Part shown: positions 7,599 through 16,791 of the stretch, piece by piece
How the letters are laid out: every line of letters starts with the position of its first letter
Position numbering within the stretch: the stretch's first letter is position 1
Origin: Deminuibacter sp966424055
GTDB lineage: Bacteria > Bacteroidota > Bacteroidia > Chitinophagales > Chitinophagaceae
Length of the DNA stretch: 64,000 nt
Direction of reading: 5' to 3'
Assembly (NCBI GenBank): GCA_966424055.1
Contig: CBJLMB010000012.1
Coordinates: 91,286-155,285 of the forward strand
Notes under the pieces: generated by a model
What the model was told of the DNA's origin: nothing
Database searches by the model: none
What the model saw: the letters and a program-made list of their open reading frames with translations, nothing else
Position numbers and translations under genes: made by a program

Positions 7599-8333
7599 TT
7601 ATTTTAGATTGTGGCCGGCCCCCATGCCACCATCGACATTAATAATGGCCCCATTAATAAAATTACTTTGGGCAACGGTGTAAATCATTTCTGCAACGTC
7701 TTCCACTTCCCCCACACGGTTGACAAGATGTATGCCCGCCATTTTATCACTGTTATCGCCATGCATTGGGGTGCGTATTACACCGGGTGCAATTGTGTTT
7801 ACCCGTATATTCCGGCTGCCAAATTCGGCAGCTAACTGGATTGTTAGTGCATGGATGGCTCCTTTGCTCGCCACGGGAGCAGAAGCCGGAGCGCCACCTA
7901 AACCATAATTTACTAACGGTGTTCCAATGTTAATAATCACGCCTCCCTGCTGCTTCAGCATTTGCGGAACCACAGCTTGCGAAGTGAAAAATGTTCCTTT
8001 CAGGTTGGTGTCTAAAAACTTGTCGAGATATGCCTCGTCAACTTCAAGAAAAGGCTTGTTGTCAAAAATCCCTGCATTGTTTACCAATACGTCAATCCTG
8101 CCAAACTTTTCCAAAGCAACGGCGGCTAACTGTTCTCCGGTCTTTTTGTCTTTTACGTTTCCGGCTACCATAGCGATATTGTTTCCGCCACCTAATTTTT
8201 GATACACGCGTTCCAACTTTTCAGGCGTAATGGAATTAATAACAACATTATCACCTCTCTCTAAGAAGTATTTGGCAACCCCTTCTCCGATGCCGGAGGA
8301 TGCCCCGGTCACTATAATTGTTTGCTTGCCCAT
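7599..8333 (-). CDS. SDR family oxidoreductase lacking the catalytic Tyr
   Basis: A 244-residue short-chain dehydrogenase: TGASSGIG nucleotide-binding motif at residues 8-15, NNAG at about 85-88 and a C-terminal NVDGG. The position that is Tyr in the YxxxK active site reads P-V-A-S-K (in the segment GAPASAPVASKGA), and the expected Ser upstream is also altered (NIGTP). Oxidoreduction by the standard mechanism is therefore doubtful. I start at 8333 because the ATG follows the tautomerase stop by four bases; a longer ORF from 8417 would overlap it. NAD(P)H use is assumed from the family. Confidence 0.88.
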   Translation of the reverse strand: MGKQTIIVTGASSGIGEGVAKYFLERGDNVVINSITPEKLERVYQKLGGGNNIAMVAGNVKDKKTGEQLAAVALEKFGRIDVLVNNAGIFDNKPFLEVDEAYLDKFLDTNLKGTFFTSQAVVPQMLKQQGGVIINIGTPLVNYGLGGAPASAPVASKGAIHALTIQLAAEFGSRNIRVNTIAPGVIRTPMHGDNSDKMAGIHLVNRVGEVEDVAEMIYTVAQSNFINGAIINVDGGMGAGHNLK

Positions 8334-8337
8334 CACT

Positions 8338-8556
8338 TTACTTTTTGTCGGCAGTAATGCCTTTTTCACGCAATACAGATACCTGTTCTCCTGCATATCC
8401 CCAATTGTCCAATTCAACTTCCTGTATGGAAATATGGGTAAGATGCGGGTCTTTGTTAAGAATATTGGTAAAGAGATCGGTAATACCTTTTATCAATTGC
8501 TGTTTTTGTTCACGGGTAACACCCTCTTTTGTGATTTCTATTTTTACGAATGGCAT
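8338..8556 (-). CDS. 4-oxalocrotonate tautomerase family protein
   Basis: A 72-residue protein starting MPFVKIEIT. After Met removal, Pro1 is the catalytic base of this superfamily, and the TREQKQQLIKGITDLF helix matches. These small enzymes interconvert enol and keto forms of (often aromatic) breakdown products. It lies 11 bases after yceI and four before the SDR gene in a tight operon, which fits a role in handling reactive carbonyl or quinone compounds (inference). Confidence 0.88.
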   Translation of the reverse strand: MPFVKIEITKEGVTREQKQQLIKGITDLFTNILNKDPHLTHISIQEVELDNWGYAGEQVSVLREKGITADKK

Positions 8557-8567
8557 GATAGTAGAAT

Positions 8568-9104
8568 TTATGCGTGAGCAGCTTCTTCCACTGCTTTTGC
8601 GGTTAATAAAACGTTTAACTCAAAATCGTTGTAAATCAGAGTATCGCCGAGGTTCTGAAAGAAATTGCCTGAGCGGAATTTAATACCGTACTTGGTACGG
8701 TCAATCACAATTTTGCCTGTTGCCGTTAATATATCGTCATTAATTGTAGCCTGCATGTCAAATACCACCGGGTTTGTAATGCCTTTGATGGTGAGGTCAC
8801 CTTCGACCTGGTCTCCCTGTACAGACCTTATTTCAAAGTAGGCTTCGGGGTATTGGTCAATGCCAAAGAAATCATCGGATGCCAAATGACCTGCAAATTG
8901 TGCATTGGTCGCAGGGTCTGTGATGTCCAATATTTTGATAGATGTTGTATCTACCACAAATTTTCCTCCTTTGATCTGACCGTCAGATAAAGTGAGTTCT
9001 CCATCTTTAAGATTGATGGTGCCGTTATGGGCTCCGGTTGCTTTTTTACCTACCCAGTCAATGTTGCTTTGCGCAGTTGCGATGTTGAATTTTTGTGTTG
9101 TCAT
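8568..9104 (-). CDS. YceI family protein
   Basis: A 178-residue protein with the YceI beta-barrel pattern: DWVGKKATGAHNGTINLKDG at the start, then HLASDDFF and GDLTIKGITNPV, ending FELNVLLTA. YceI proteins bind isoprenoid-like lipids in a closed barrel. There is no signal peptide, so this one is probably cytoplasmic. It is the first gene of the yceI-tautomerase-SDR-NTF2 operon, and a Crp-type box lies 65 bases upstream of its ATG. Confidence 0.9.
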   Translation of the reverse strand: MTTQKFNIATAQSNIDWVGKKATGAHNGTINLKDGELTLSDGQIKGGKFVVDTTSIKILDITDPATNAQFAGHLASDDFFGIDQYPEAYFEIRSVQGDQVEGDLTIKGITNPVVFDMQATINDDILTATGKIVIDRTKYGIKFRSGNFFQNLGDTLIYNDFELNVLLTAKAVEEAAHA

Positions 9105-9138
9105 TTCTTTAAATTTTTATTGTTTTAAAATTCTATAA

Positions 9139-9184
9139 CAAAGTAACGATGCTGTCACGGGCTGGTTACGTGACTTATATCACA
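9139..9184 (-). promoter_or_regulatory. Crp/Fnr-type box and -7 element upstream of yceI
   Basis: On the minus strand the box reads TGTGATATAAGTCACG (plus-strand 9169-9184). A -7-like TTACTTTG follows (9146 down to 9139), its first base 30.5 bases from the box centre. The spacing is the same as at the two other boxes in this region, pointing to activation by the Crp/Fnr protein encoded at 11476-12063. Confidence 0.7.
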
Positions 9185-9275
9185 TTATGTCAATCCCAGA
9201 AAAATAATGTTGATGTTTTTATTAGGTATCATAGATCCTGATAGGATACATTTTATTATTAAATCGTTGGGGTAT

Positions 9276-9318
9276 AAAAACAAGAAACGGTCTTTACTGT
9301 TGTAAAGACCGTTTCTTG
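9276..9318 (-). terminator. Strong terminator after SDR gene
   Basis: A perfect 17-bp stem (9281-9297 with 9302-9318, loop TGTT) is followed on the minus strand by TTTTT. It ends transcription of the nitronate monooxygenase-SDR unit before the yceI promoter. Confidence 0.9.
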
Positions 9319-9387
9319 CGATGCAAATTGGATTTATAAACTCAACCACTAATGGCAGATGCTATTATTTCCGCCTTACAAAATAAG

Positions 9388-10236
9388 CTATTTTGTAAGG
9401 CCATAATCAGCAGACACCGTAATGTCTTTCCATTCTTCCAATTCTTCCATCATATTGTTTAACTTCCCAGCCACTCTGTTATAAGCATCCCGCCCCAAAT
9501 AAAGATGCACTGGAACTTCTGCGCTTTCCGCCAACCGAATAAAAATAGCGGCGGCCTTTTCGGGGTCACCAGCCTGCACTCCATTAGCAGCCAAATAGAG
9601 TTGTTGCGTTTCTTTAACCACTCTATATCCCTCGATTTCCGACGCTGTATAGGCCAACGAATTTTGGGTAAGAAACCCTGTGCGGAATCCCGATGGCTCT
9701 GCAACTGTTACTTTAATTCCAAATTCTTTTACATCCAATGCCAAGACCTCGGAGAATGCAGCAACCGCAGCTTTTGTTGCAGAATAAACAGCCCAGCCAG
9801 GTGCGCCAACAAAACCCGCCACGGAACCTATGTTTATAATATAACCTGATTGCTGGTTGCGCATGAGGGGTAAAATGGCTTTGGTTACATTGATAACCGC
9901 CAAAACATTTATATCCAATATATCTTTAATTTTCGCCTCGGGTATTTCTTCCACTGTACCAGCCATGCCATACCCTGCATTATTAACCAGCACGTCTATC
10001 TGTCCAAATGCTTTTAACGTTTGCTGCACCGAATCTTCAATGCTGTCGGTATTGGTTAGATCTACCGACAAAGGTAGAAAGCGTTCCTGATCTATTATTC
10101 CAACGGCATTTTTTAATGTCTGCCCATTACGGGATGTCGCAGCAACCCGGTAACCTTCTTCAAGTAATTTCTTTACCAATGCTAAGCCCAGCCCTTGGGA
10201 AGCTCCGGTTATATACCATACTTTTTGATTGTTCAT
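9388..10236 (-). CDS. SDR family oxidoreductase
   Basis: A 282-residue classical short-chain dehydrogenase: TGASQGLG near residue 10, NNAGY near 90, INIGSVAG, and an intact YSATK active site. The C-terminal extension (residues 230-282) is typical of the AKR/oxidoreductase-like subgroup acting on small carbonyl compounds; the substrate is unknown. It lies 93 bases after the nitronate monooxygenase gene on the same strand with no terminator between, so both are probably transcribed together. A strong terminator follows. Confidence 0.9.
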   Translation of the reverse strand: MNNQKVWYITGASQGLGLALVKKLLEEGYRVAATSRNGQTLKNAVGIIDQERFLPLSVDLTNTDSIEDSVQQTLKAFGQIDVLVNNAGYGMAGTVEEIPEAKIKDILDINVLAVINVTKAILPLMRNQQSGYIINIGSVAGFVGAPGWAVYSATKAAVAAFSEVLALDVKEFGIKVTVAEPSGFRTGFLTQNSLAYTASEIEGYRVVKETQQLYLAANGVQAGDPEKAAAIFIRLAESAEVPVHLYLGRDAYNRVAGKLNNMMEELEEWKDITVSADYGLTK

Positions 10237-10329
10237 GATTTATTTTTTTAAAATGAATAGCAACAGAAAATTCTCCTGGAACAATTGCATTCGCTCCAGT
10301 CAATTAAGTAATTTGTACTTATGAGGGAG

Positions 10330-11415
10330 TTATTTTCTCAACGTTTCAAAATGTGCAGTCGTCCCTTCAATTAACGATTGCATCAACACAGATGCTTTTT
10401 TGTGCTTCAATAAGGGGGCGATCTGACCGCCCCAGAAAAATACCATATCTGACTTTTGCTGGTCTATGGCCGCTTTTCTCAATGAGGATATTAAAGTAGT
10501 CTGCAAGGGGAATGGTAGAATAGACTGCTCATTTCCTGTTAAATCTTTTGTGATGGGCGTGCTGATCCCTCTCCCTAATCTTCCTGTATAAGCCCTTGAC
10601 AGTGTCGTGTATTTCGCTTTATCGGAAAACAACATTTCCCTGTGGACGGGCAAAGCGCCGGATTCATCACAGGCTAAAAACGCCGTACCTAATTGTGCAG
10701 CATCAGCACCTAAAGTCAATGCGGCGGCAATACCTTTGCTGTCCGCAATACCTCCGGCAGCTATTACAGGCACTTTCACTTTTTCACTGATCAATTGCAG
10801 CAATACAAATGTTCCGGTTGTGGAAGATTCCGCAGAAGCCATAAAAGAAGGGCGATGGCCGCCTGCCTCAAACCCGGAAGCAATGATCGCATCTACGCCG
10901 GAACATTCCAATGCAATGGCTTCGTCCAATGTTGTCGCTGCACCTACCATTACAATGCCTCTTCTTTTACATTCTTCAATCACGTTAGCGGGCAAAGTGC
11001 CAAACATAAAGCTGAACACCTTTGGACGAATATCCAGTATGACCTCCAATTGGTTTTCAAACCGGGTTTGGAAAGGTGCAGGCTTTTCGGGAAAAGGAAT
11101 GTTCAGTTCCTCAAAATAAGGACTGAAAGCCTTTTTCGCACGTTCGTACTGTTCATCCGTTGCCAGCCCTCCGGGAGCGTCTGTTTCAGATACCCATAGG
11201 TTAAGATTATAGGGCTTGTCGGTGGCTGCTTTTATCTTGTTGTCAATATTGATAATTTCCTGTGGGCTTAATGTATAAGCACCATACCCGCCCAAACCGC
11301 CCAAATTGGAAACGGCGGCGACCAATTCAACAGAGGAAAGGTTGCCACCAAAAGGCCCCTGCAATATTGGGTAATCTATACCGATTAACCGGGTAATTTT
11401 TGTATCGTTCCACAT
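10330..11415 (-). CDS. Nitronate monooxygenase / NAD(P)H-dependent flavin oxidoreductase
   Basis: A 361-residue TIM-barrel flavoprotein of the 2-nitropropane dioxygenase family. Visible signatures are PILQGPFGG at the N-terminus, GFEAGGHRP near residue 180 (the motif with the catalytic His), PVIAAGGIADSKGIAAALTLGADAAQLGT (phosphate-binding loop) split across 215-245, and TRAYTGRLGRG-like residues further on. The family oxidises alkyl nitronates or reduces quinones with FMN. A Crp-type box 55 bases upstream overlaps the 3' end of the Crp/Fnr gene. Confidence 0.9.
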   Translation of the reverse strand: MWNDTKITRLIGIDYPILQGPFGGNLSSVELVAAVSNLGGLGGYGAYTLSPQEIINIDNKIKAATDKPYNLNLWVSETDAPGGLATDEQYERAKKAFSPYFEELNIPFPEKPAPFQTRFENQLEVILDIRPKVFSFMFGTLPANVIEECKRRGIVMVGAATTLDEAIALECSGVDAIIASGFEAGGHRPSFMASAESSTTGTFVLLQLISEKVKVPVIAAGGIADSKGIAAALTLGADAAQLGTAFLACDESGALPVHREMLFSDKAKYTTLSRAYTGRLGRGISTPITKDLTGNEQSILPFPLQTTLISSLRKAAIDQQKSDMVFFWGGQIAPLLKHKKASVLMQSLIEGTTAHFETLRK

Positions 11416-11439
11416 GATATTTGTTTTTAATTACTTCCC

Positions 11440-11485
11440 CAAAATTGGCAAGGAATGGGGCAACAATTGCGTGACTTACATCACA
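11440..11485 (-). promoter_or_regulatory. Crp/Fnr-type box and -7 element upstream of nitronate monooxygenase
   Basis: On the minus strand the box is TGTGATGTAAGTCACG (plus 11470-11485), one base different from the yceI box. CAATTTTG (11447 down to 11440) stands at the -7 position with the same 30.5-base spacing. The box overlaps the stop codon of the regulator gene. Confidence 0.7.
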
Positions 11486-12063
11486 TTTTTGTGCGAATTG
11501 TAAAGGCGGCTCAATGTTTCTCTTGATACGCCCAAATAAGCGGCAATCAGGTGTTTGGGAACGAGGTTGTATAATTGTGGGTACATACGGAGCAATTCTT
11601 CATAACGGGTTTTGGCGTTATTATTCATGAAAGAAAGCAGCCGTTTTTGAGCAGCTACATAACCTCCGTTGGTGCGCCAGCGAAAGAAGTGTTCCAACTG
11701 ATGTATCTCGCTGCAAAGCTTTTCACGGTCTTCATTGGAAAGGCACAGCAGCTCAACATCAGTGATGCAGTCCAGATTGACAGTGGCTTTAGTATGTGCA
11801 TACAGCGCATTGTAGTCAGAAGCCCACCATGTGGGCATTGAAAATTGCAGAATGTGCATCTTTACATCATCATTGATATAAAATGTTTTTAAGCATCCTG
11901 AAATTACAAAATATTCACAGTTTACTTTATCTCCCTCCCGTATCACTACCTGTCCTTTTTTAAAAGAAAGTAATTTAAAGTGTTCAAAAACGTAATCAAA
12001 TTCCTCCTGGGTAAGTGATGCCCGTTTTGCAATATGCTCCCTTAATAATTCTTTTGCCTCCAT
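11476..12063 (-). CDS. Crp/Fnr family transcriptional regulator
   Basis: A 195-residue regulator: an N-terminal cyclic-nucleotide-binding-type beta-barrel (KKGQVVIREGD, YFVISGCLKTFY) and a C-terminal winged helix (PKHLIAAYLGVSRETLSRLY). Residues R181, E182 and R186 stand where E. coli CRP has R180, E181 and R185, which read TGTGA. No Fnr-type N-terminal Cys cluster is present, and the cAMP pocket residues are not obvious, so the signal is unknown. It is flanked by the boxes it probably binds. It is divergent from mmcQ and upstream of the nitronate monooxygenase gene. Confidence 0.92.
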   Translation of the reverse strand: MEAKELLREHIAKRASLTQEEFDYVFEHFKLLSFKKGQVVIREGDKVNCEYFVISGCLKTFYINDDVKMHILQFSMPTWWASDYNALYAHTKATVNLDCITDVELLCLSNEDREKLCSEIHQLEHFFRWRTNGGYVAAQKRLLSFMNNNAKTRYEELLRMYPQLYNLVPKHLIAAYLGVSRETLSRLYNSHKNVM

Positions 12064-12227
12064 ATTGATAAAGCTAAATTAAACCCCATGCCGTCAATCT
12101 TTTTGTTGTTGAATTGTAGGCATACTTTTTACTTTTCAAGTTCAAATGTTATTACCAAATATACCCATAAATTTTCAGATAGGATTTTACATGGATTCCA
12201 TTATTCCATTACGTCTTTAGCCACATA

Positions 12228-12247
12228 AATGTAGCCTGCCCTACATT
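12228..12247. promoter_or_regulatory. Inverted repeat between crp-type gene and mmcQ
   Basis: AATGTAG-N6-CTACATT is a perfect 7-bp inverted repeat located 18 bases before the Crp-type box. It may be a second operator in the divergent promoter region; this is inference from symmetry only. Confidence 0.35.
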
Positions 12248-12264
12248 GTCAAATTTTGAAAAAA

Positions 12265-12310
12265 TGTGATCTATGTCACACAGAAGTTCATGTTTATTGT
12301 TTTTACTTCG
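12265..12310 (+). promoter_or_regulatory. Crp/Fnr-type box and -7 element upstream of mmcQ
   Basis: TGTGATCTATGTCACA (12265-12280) is a perfect TGTGA-N6-TCACA palindrome. TTACTTCG (12303-12310) lies at the -7 position, first base 30.5 from the box centre, as at the other two boxes. The ATG of mmcQ is at 12333. Confidence 0.7.
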
Positions 12311-12332
12311 TTAAACAGAAAAATCAAAAATC

Positions 12333-12692
12333 ATGAATATAGAACAATTACGGGAATACTGCCTTTCACTGAAAGGAACTACCGAGGACATGCCTTTTGA
12401 AGATGAATACCTGATGTTCAGGATTTACAATAAGTGGTACACGGTCGTACCTTTGGATGATAATGAAGAATTAAAAATTTCGGTAAAATGCGATCCGGAA
12501 AAAGCCATTGAACTACGTGAACAATATAAAGCGGTGGAACCTGCCTGGCATTTCAACAAAAAATATTGGAACAGTATTGTTCTTAACAGTGACATGGATG
12601 ACAAGACCGTCAAATTTTGGATTAAACATTCTTTGGAACAGGTCGTAAAAGGCTTGCCTAAAAAAGTACAGGAAGAATATTGGGGAACGTAA
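12333..12692 (+). CDS. MmcQ/YjbR family protein
   Basis: A 119-residue protein with the MmcQ/YjbR fold: MNIEQLREYCLSLKG, MPFEDEYLMFRIYNKW, ISVKCDPEKAIELRE and the C-terminal YWNSI...WIKHSLEQV. This family is structurally DNA-binding-like (CyaY-like) but without a clear function. It often lies beside stress or detoxification genes. Divergent from the Crp/Fnr gene, and preceded by a perfect TGTGA-N6-TCACA box, so probably part of the same regulon. Confidence 0.9.
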   Translation: MNIEQLREYCLSLKGTTEDMPFEDEYLMFRIYNKWYTVVPLDDNEELKISVKCDPEKAIELREQYKAVEPAWHFNKKYWNSIVLNSDMDDKTVKFWIKHSLEQVVKGLPKKVQEEYWGT

Positions 12693-12815
12693 ATGGGACA
12701 GTATCAAATATAAGTTCCCTTTAGCAAACGCCTTCAAATCCCGAAACAATACTGATAAAATTCAAGTCCTTTCGTTAAGGACAATTTCTCTCCGCTGATA
12801 ATTCTTCAAAACGTA

Positions 12816-13055
12816 TCAAGGGCTCGTAAAACGCAGGTTTGACGGGCCCTTTTCAATTTTTCCACTACAAAACGATACAAAGGAATTCAAACGATTCGGC
12901 GGAAATTCGGTGCACTCAGGTTTGATGTCTTCTCCTTCAAAATTTTCCGGCCACCATTTTTTGAGATTAAGGAGATCGTTAAAAACATCAGCTGGAGGTT
13001 TTGAAACTTCAATTTCTACTGTGTAAATTGCTGCTTTGTAATTTGATTTTATCAT
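12816..13055 (-). pseudogene. SRPBCC (START-like) protein, truncated
   Basis: The ATG ORF begins like a normal Bacteroidota SRPBCC protein (VEIEVSKPPADVFNDLLNL, WWPENFEGED) but after about 50 residues loses similarity and ends at residue 79. Full-length members have about 140-160 residues with a hydrophobic-ligand cavity. The C-terminal half is missing, so this is most likely a fragment. No neighbour suggests a function. Confidence 0.5.
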
Positions 13056-13245
13056 TTATAATTTTTTGTTAGTAGTATTAATGCTGCTTTAAAGGTAAGA
13101 CTAAGTGATGGATAAGGCTCTGGTCAGTCCCTTCCAGCATTACTTTATTTTTATGGACCAATGCCAGAAAAATGAGAAAACGACTTAGGCTGATGATTTT
13201 AAGAATTATAGGTTCAATTGGTTGTATGGTGCCCTTGTTCACCGA

Positions 13246-13500
13246 TTAATTGATCTTCGGATTCATATATTTCTTCTCCCATACTTTCATCGCATCGATG
13301 ATGGGCAGCAAATTCTTACCATGCCTGGTGATTCTATACTATACCCTAAGCGGTATCTCCGCGGAGACAACTTGCTCGATCACCTCGTCAATCTCCAGTT
13401 CTCTTAGCTGATTGGTAAGCGGCTGTTTACTTATCTCGGCAATGTTCTTTAATATCAAGCTATATCTGCTCCTGTCATTCCGAATGAGATGTATGAAGGA
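13246..13500 (-). pseudogene. HxlR family regulator, pseudogene
   Basis: On the minus strand one frame reads RYSLILKNIAEISKQPLTNQ, LRELEIDEVIEQVV, EIPLRV, an in-frame TAG (13339-13341), then YRITRHGKNLLPIIDAMKVW and ends KYMNPKIN. This is the winged-helix core and C-terminus of an HxlR regulator (compare S-LTQQLRELE-VEYSLT-LG-L-P-L-W). The nonsense codon falls where family members have the Glu of VEY. No N-terminal start is seen. An intact HxlR gene lies at 34148-34537. Confidence 0.65.
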
Positions 13501-13654
13501 ATTATAATTGCCTTAATAACCGTAGACCGAACCAGAATGGTTACGTCCACCGCACATTAAAAGAACGGGCATTTGTCCGAAGGGATACGGAGAATAACAA
13601 TATCTTTTGCTACTCTAATATTCTGTAGTTCATAACTATCCTGAACAAACGTAT

Positions 13655-16600
13655 TTAATGTTGTACAATCACTTTTGTGCGCTGCGACTTGTTTGTATTG
13701 CCATAAATTTCCAGGAAATAAACACCATTGTTCAACTGGCTTACATCCATATCAACAAGGGTTTCAGCTCCTTTCCCTACAAATGATTTTCTAAGCTTCC
13801 CGTTTACATCAAAAATATTAATCCTTTTAATACCGCTTGGAGTATTGGCGACATATTTCTTGAATGCCTTTGCTTTAGGATCTTTGATCGTGCATGGCGG
13901 ATTATTGTTGACCGATACCCTAATTTCATTGCTCGCAGGATTGGGTGTAACTGCAAAAGCAGCAAAACCATTACATGAACCGTCTGAATTCGCATAATAC
14001 CAATCCGATTGACCGCAGGCGTTTTGTTTGGCTACAAGTAGTGTACCGGGGCCACCAGATTGCCCTGTCTGGAAAGATAGTTCATAGTCTGATGTAGTAT
14101 ATTGATTGGGTAGACCATTGGGGATGCCATTACAACTCCATCCCTGTGGCAAAACCCAAACATAAGAGAAGTAATATTCAGTGGGATTGACATCTGCCGT
14201 ATAAAACGTATTGGGGCAAAGATTACCAGGGATAGTTACAGTCTGCACCGCCAAAGGAATCCCAACCTCAATCGGTTTTGAAAAGCTCCTGCTTACGCCA
14301 CAAACATTCGTCATTGTAAATGTCAGGTTGTCCTTGCCATCGTTTAGTTTTTTTATTGTTACCGTTGGTGTCCCCTGACCTCCAATAATAGAGAAATTGC
14401 CATTGGAGGAACCCCATTGTATTTTGATACCAGAATTCGGCACACCGGATACCGTAAAGGTGGAGGAACTGCAAACGGGGCTTGTGCCACCAATAGCAGG
14501 GGTAGCATTACAAAATCCTGAATTCGTACAGTCAGGTGAAGCATTGGCATTTAATAACTCACGAATGATGAAATTGGCGAATTGTTGTTGGAAAACATCA
14601 TTATGATAAACATTATAATAACCATTTACATCAGATGTTGCTGTAACTACAGCTTTGAATGGTGATAGGCCCGGAGATATCAGGTTCCCGCCCACTGCAC
14701 CCGGACTGGCAATATTACCATCAATATTGTCATAGAGGTTCCCGCTCTGCCAGCTGTTACTGCTACCGTATCCCTGATTCTGCAGATCGAGTGCACTAGC
14801 TGTAGAAACAAAATTGTGGGCATCATGTGTGTAATCAGATGCATTACCAGCCAGCCCCCTTGCCGCTGTTATGTTAGCGACAAACTGCTGCTGGGTGATA
14901 TTGTATCCTCCTGGAGCATCATCATAGGAATACTGCCCAGTGTATTTAAAATTTCTTATTCGCAATTCAACCAATGGGAGTATAGGTAACCCAAACAGCT
15001 TGTGCAAAGTCAAGCCTTCAAACCTGTATCTGGCTACATAATCTGTATTACCGCCTTCCGGTACTGCATAGGCAGAACTCTGAAAATTGATCAGTATGAA
15101 CGTGGAATTACCATCAAATATTTTGGTACCAGGGCCAAAAGGATTAGCTGGAGTAAACTGGGTGCCATTACCGGCAGTTTTAGTACCGAGGGTATTATTA
15201 CCCCTTCCGAAAGCGATGGCATAATTATTTGTTTGGCTGGGGTAGCCTTTGTTTTGCAATCTTTGCGCGAATGTGGCTCTTAGGGGGTCAAGCGTAGAAA
15301 CAACAGGGTTGATGGTGGACGGAGCATTGCCCCCATAAGTCACCAGCATCTGCCTAGCAGCCTGACTTTGAAAAGCATGTTCAATCTGCCTGAAATCCTT
15401 ACTGAACCATTTTAACCAGGGCAGATCGTTGGCTATCTCATGAAACAGGTATTGCAAGCCCAGGGGTATATTGGCTCCTTGCTGTGGGGCATCATAGCTA
15501 AAGAAATTTTGTACATGATGTTGTATGCCGTTATCTTCCATGTCTTTTAAGCACCACCTGGCCACCAATCCCCCCATGCTCCAGCCAATAATAGAGATGG
15601 GATTTGAACCGGTTTTTACAGTATTCACCTGTTCAATCACCGCTTGTAGAACTTTGGCATTGTTCTCAATATATGTGGTGTTATTGGTGAAATCAACATA
15701 GACTAAGTCATAACCGTATGCCTTTACAATATCTCTAAGCCGCTGCTACCAGTGAAGAGAGTTTGTAAATCCGCAGCACCTATATTATCATTTGGATCAA
15801 ACCCCTCCACAATAATAATCGGTTTATCAAAAACATCATCACAGCCTGTTTCTACACTCACCCTGGCTCCAGGGTTGCCATATAAAGGACTGATACCACC
15901 GAAAGGCCGAACAGTTTTTGCACTGGTGCCTAAGTATTCGTTATCGTTATGATACAATGCTGGCACATCAAGATTCCAAAAATATTTTGGTTTAAAATAC
16001 TCATTAGGGTATACAATATTCACTTGGCAACTAGCAGTAAGCGTCTGGCCTCCACTACTCAATTGAGCAGTGATGGTTTTGGTTCCTGCTGAACCATAGG
16101 ATACGCTTACGGTTGACCCTATGCCGATAGACCGGTAGCCTGAACCATCGCCAAAATCAATATTCATAGAGCTGATGCCGTTCGTCTCCCATAAGCCAGT
16201 AGGAAAAGAAAAATTGATCGGGTCAAATTGGTGTATATCAGAAACAAACGGGGTAAAAGCAAATAAATTATACGTGTCATATGGCGATGCACTTCGACCT
16301 GGAACATCCAGTAAACCAATATTATCGGTATCAAATTTAAAAAGCCCCTCACTGACAGCAGTATAACGCATTCTGTTATATTGTTTGCATAACACAATAA
16401 AGGGGATGGCACCTCCACCACTGATTTTACTTGCCACGGCCTGATCAAACAGATCATCTGTGCTTTGTAATGAAGCGTTGCTGTTTACCCTGCTCAAAGA
16501 AAGGAGCTTGTGCAGCTGAAAAATCCTTGTATAATCGGTAATTGGCTCATTTGCTGCACTAACGCCATCATATTTATTGGCATCAAATGGATTAAGGGAA

Positions 16601-16767
16601 TAGTCCAACAAAAATCCGGTAGGCACCTGCCCCAAATCAATGCGGAAAAGTCTGTCCCGCCACTGTTCCCTTGATGTGCTGACCGCATCTTCAATGGTAG
16701 TTGTTTGAGCAAAAACAGAAGGGTTAAGAAAAATCAAAGAAAGCAGAAGTAAAGTTATTGCTTTCAT
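13655..16767 (-). pseudogene. T9SS-sorted alpha/beta-hydrolase (lipase-like), frameshifted
   Basis: Two ORFs (16767-15724 and 15640-13655) are halves of one gene of about 1035 residues. The first has a signal peptide (to VFAQ), a PKD-like segment (FGDGSGYRSI) and DKPIIIVEGFDP. One C is missing near 15740: restoring it joins LFTGSSG to LRDIVKAYGYDLVYVDF and then GWSMGG, the nucleophile elbow of a PGAP1-like esterase. Then come PKD/Ig-like repeats and a T9SS type A C-terminal sorting domain (IFDVNGKLRKSF, NGVYFLEI). Such proteins are exported to the cell surface. It may be a true pseudogene or an assembly error. Confidence 0.8.
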
Positions 16768-16791
16768 ATAAGTGGTTTTGGGATGACAAAG

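Noticed and set aside
12720..12860. Short open stretch after mmcQ reading GPVKPAFYEPLIRF on the minus strand
   Set aside because: Too short and in a different frame from the SRPBCC fragment; no family recognised.
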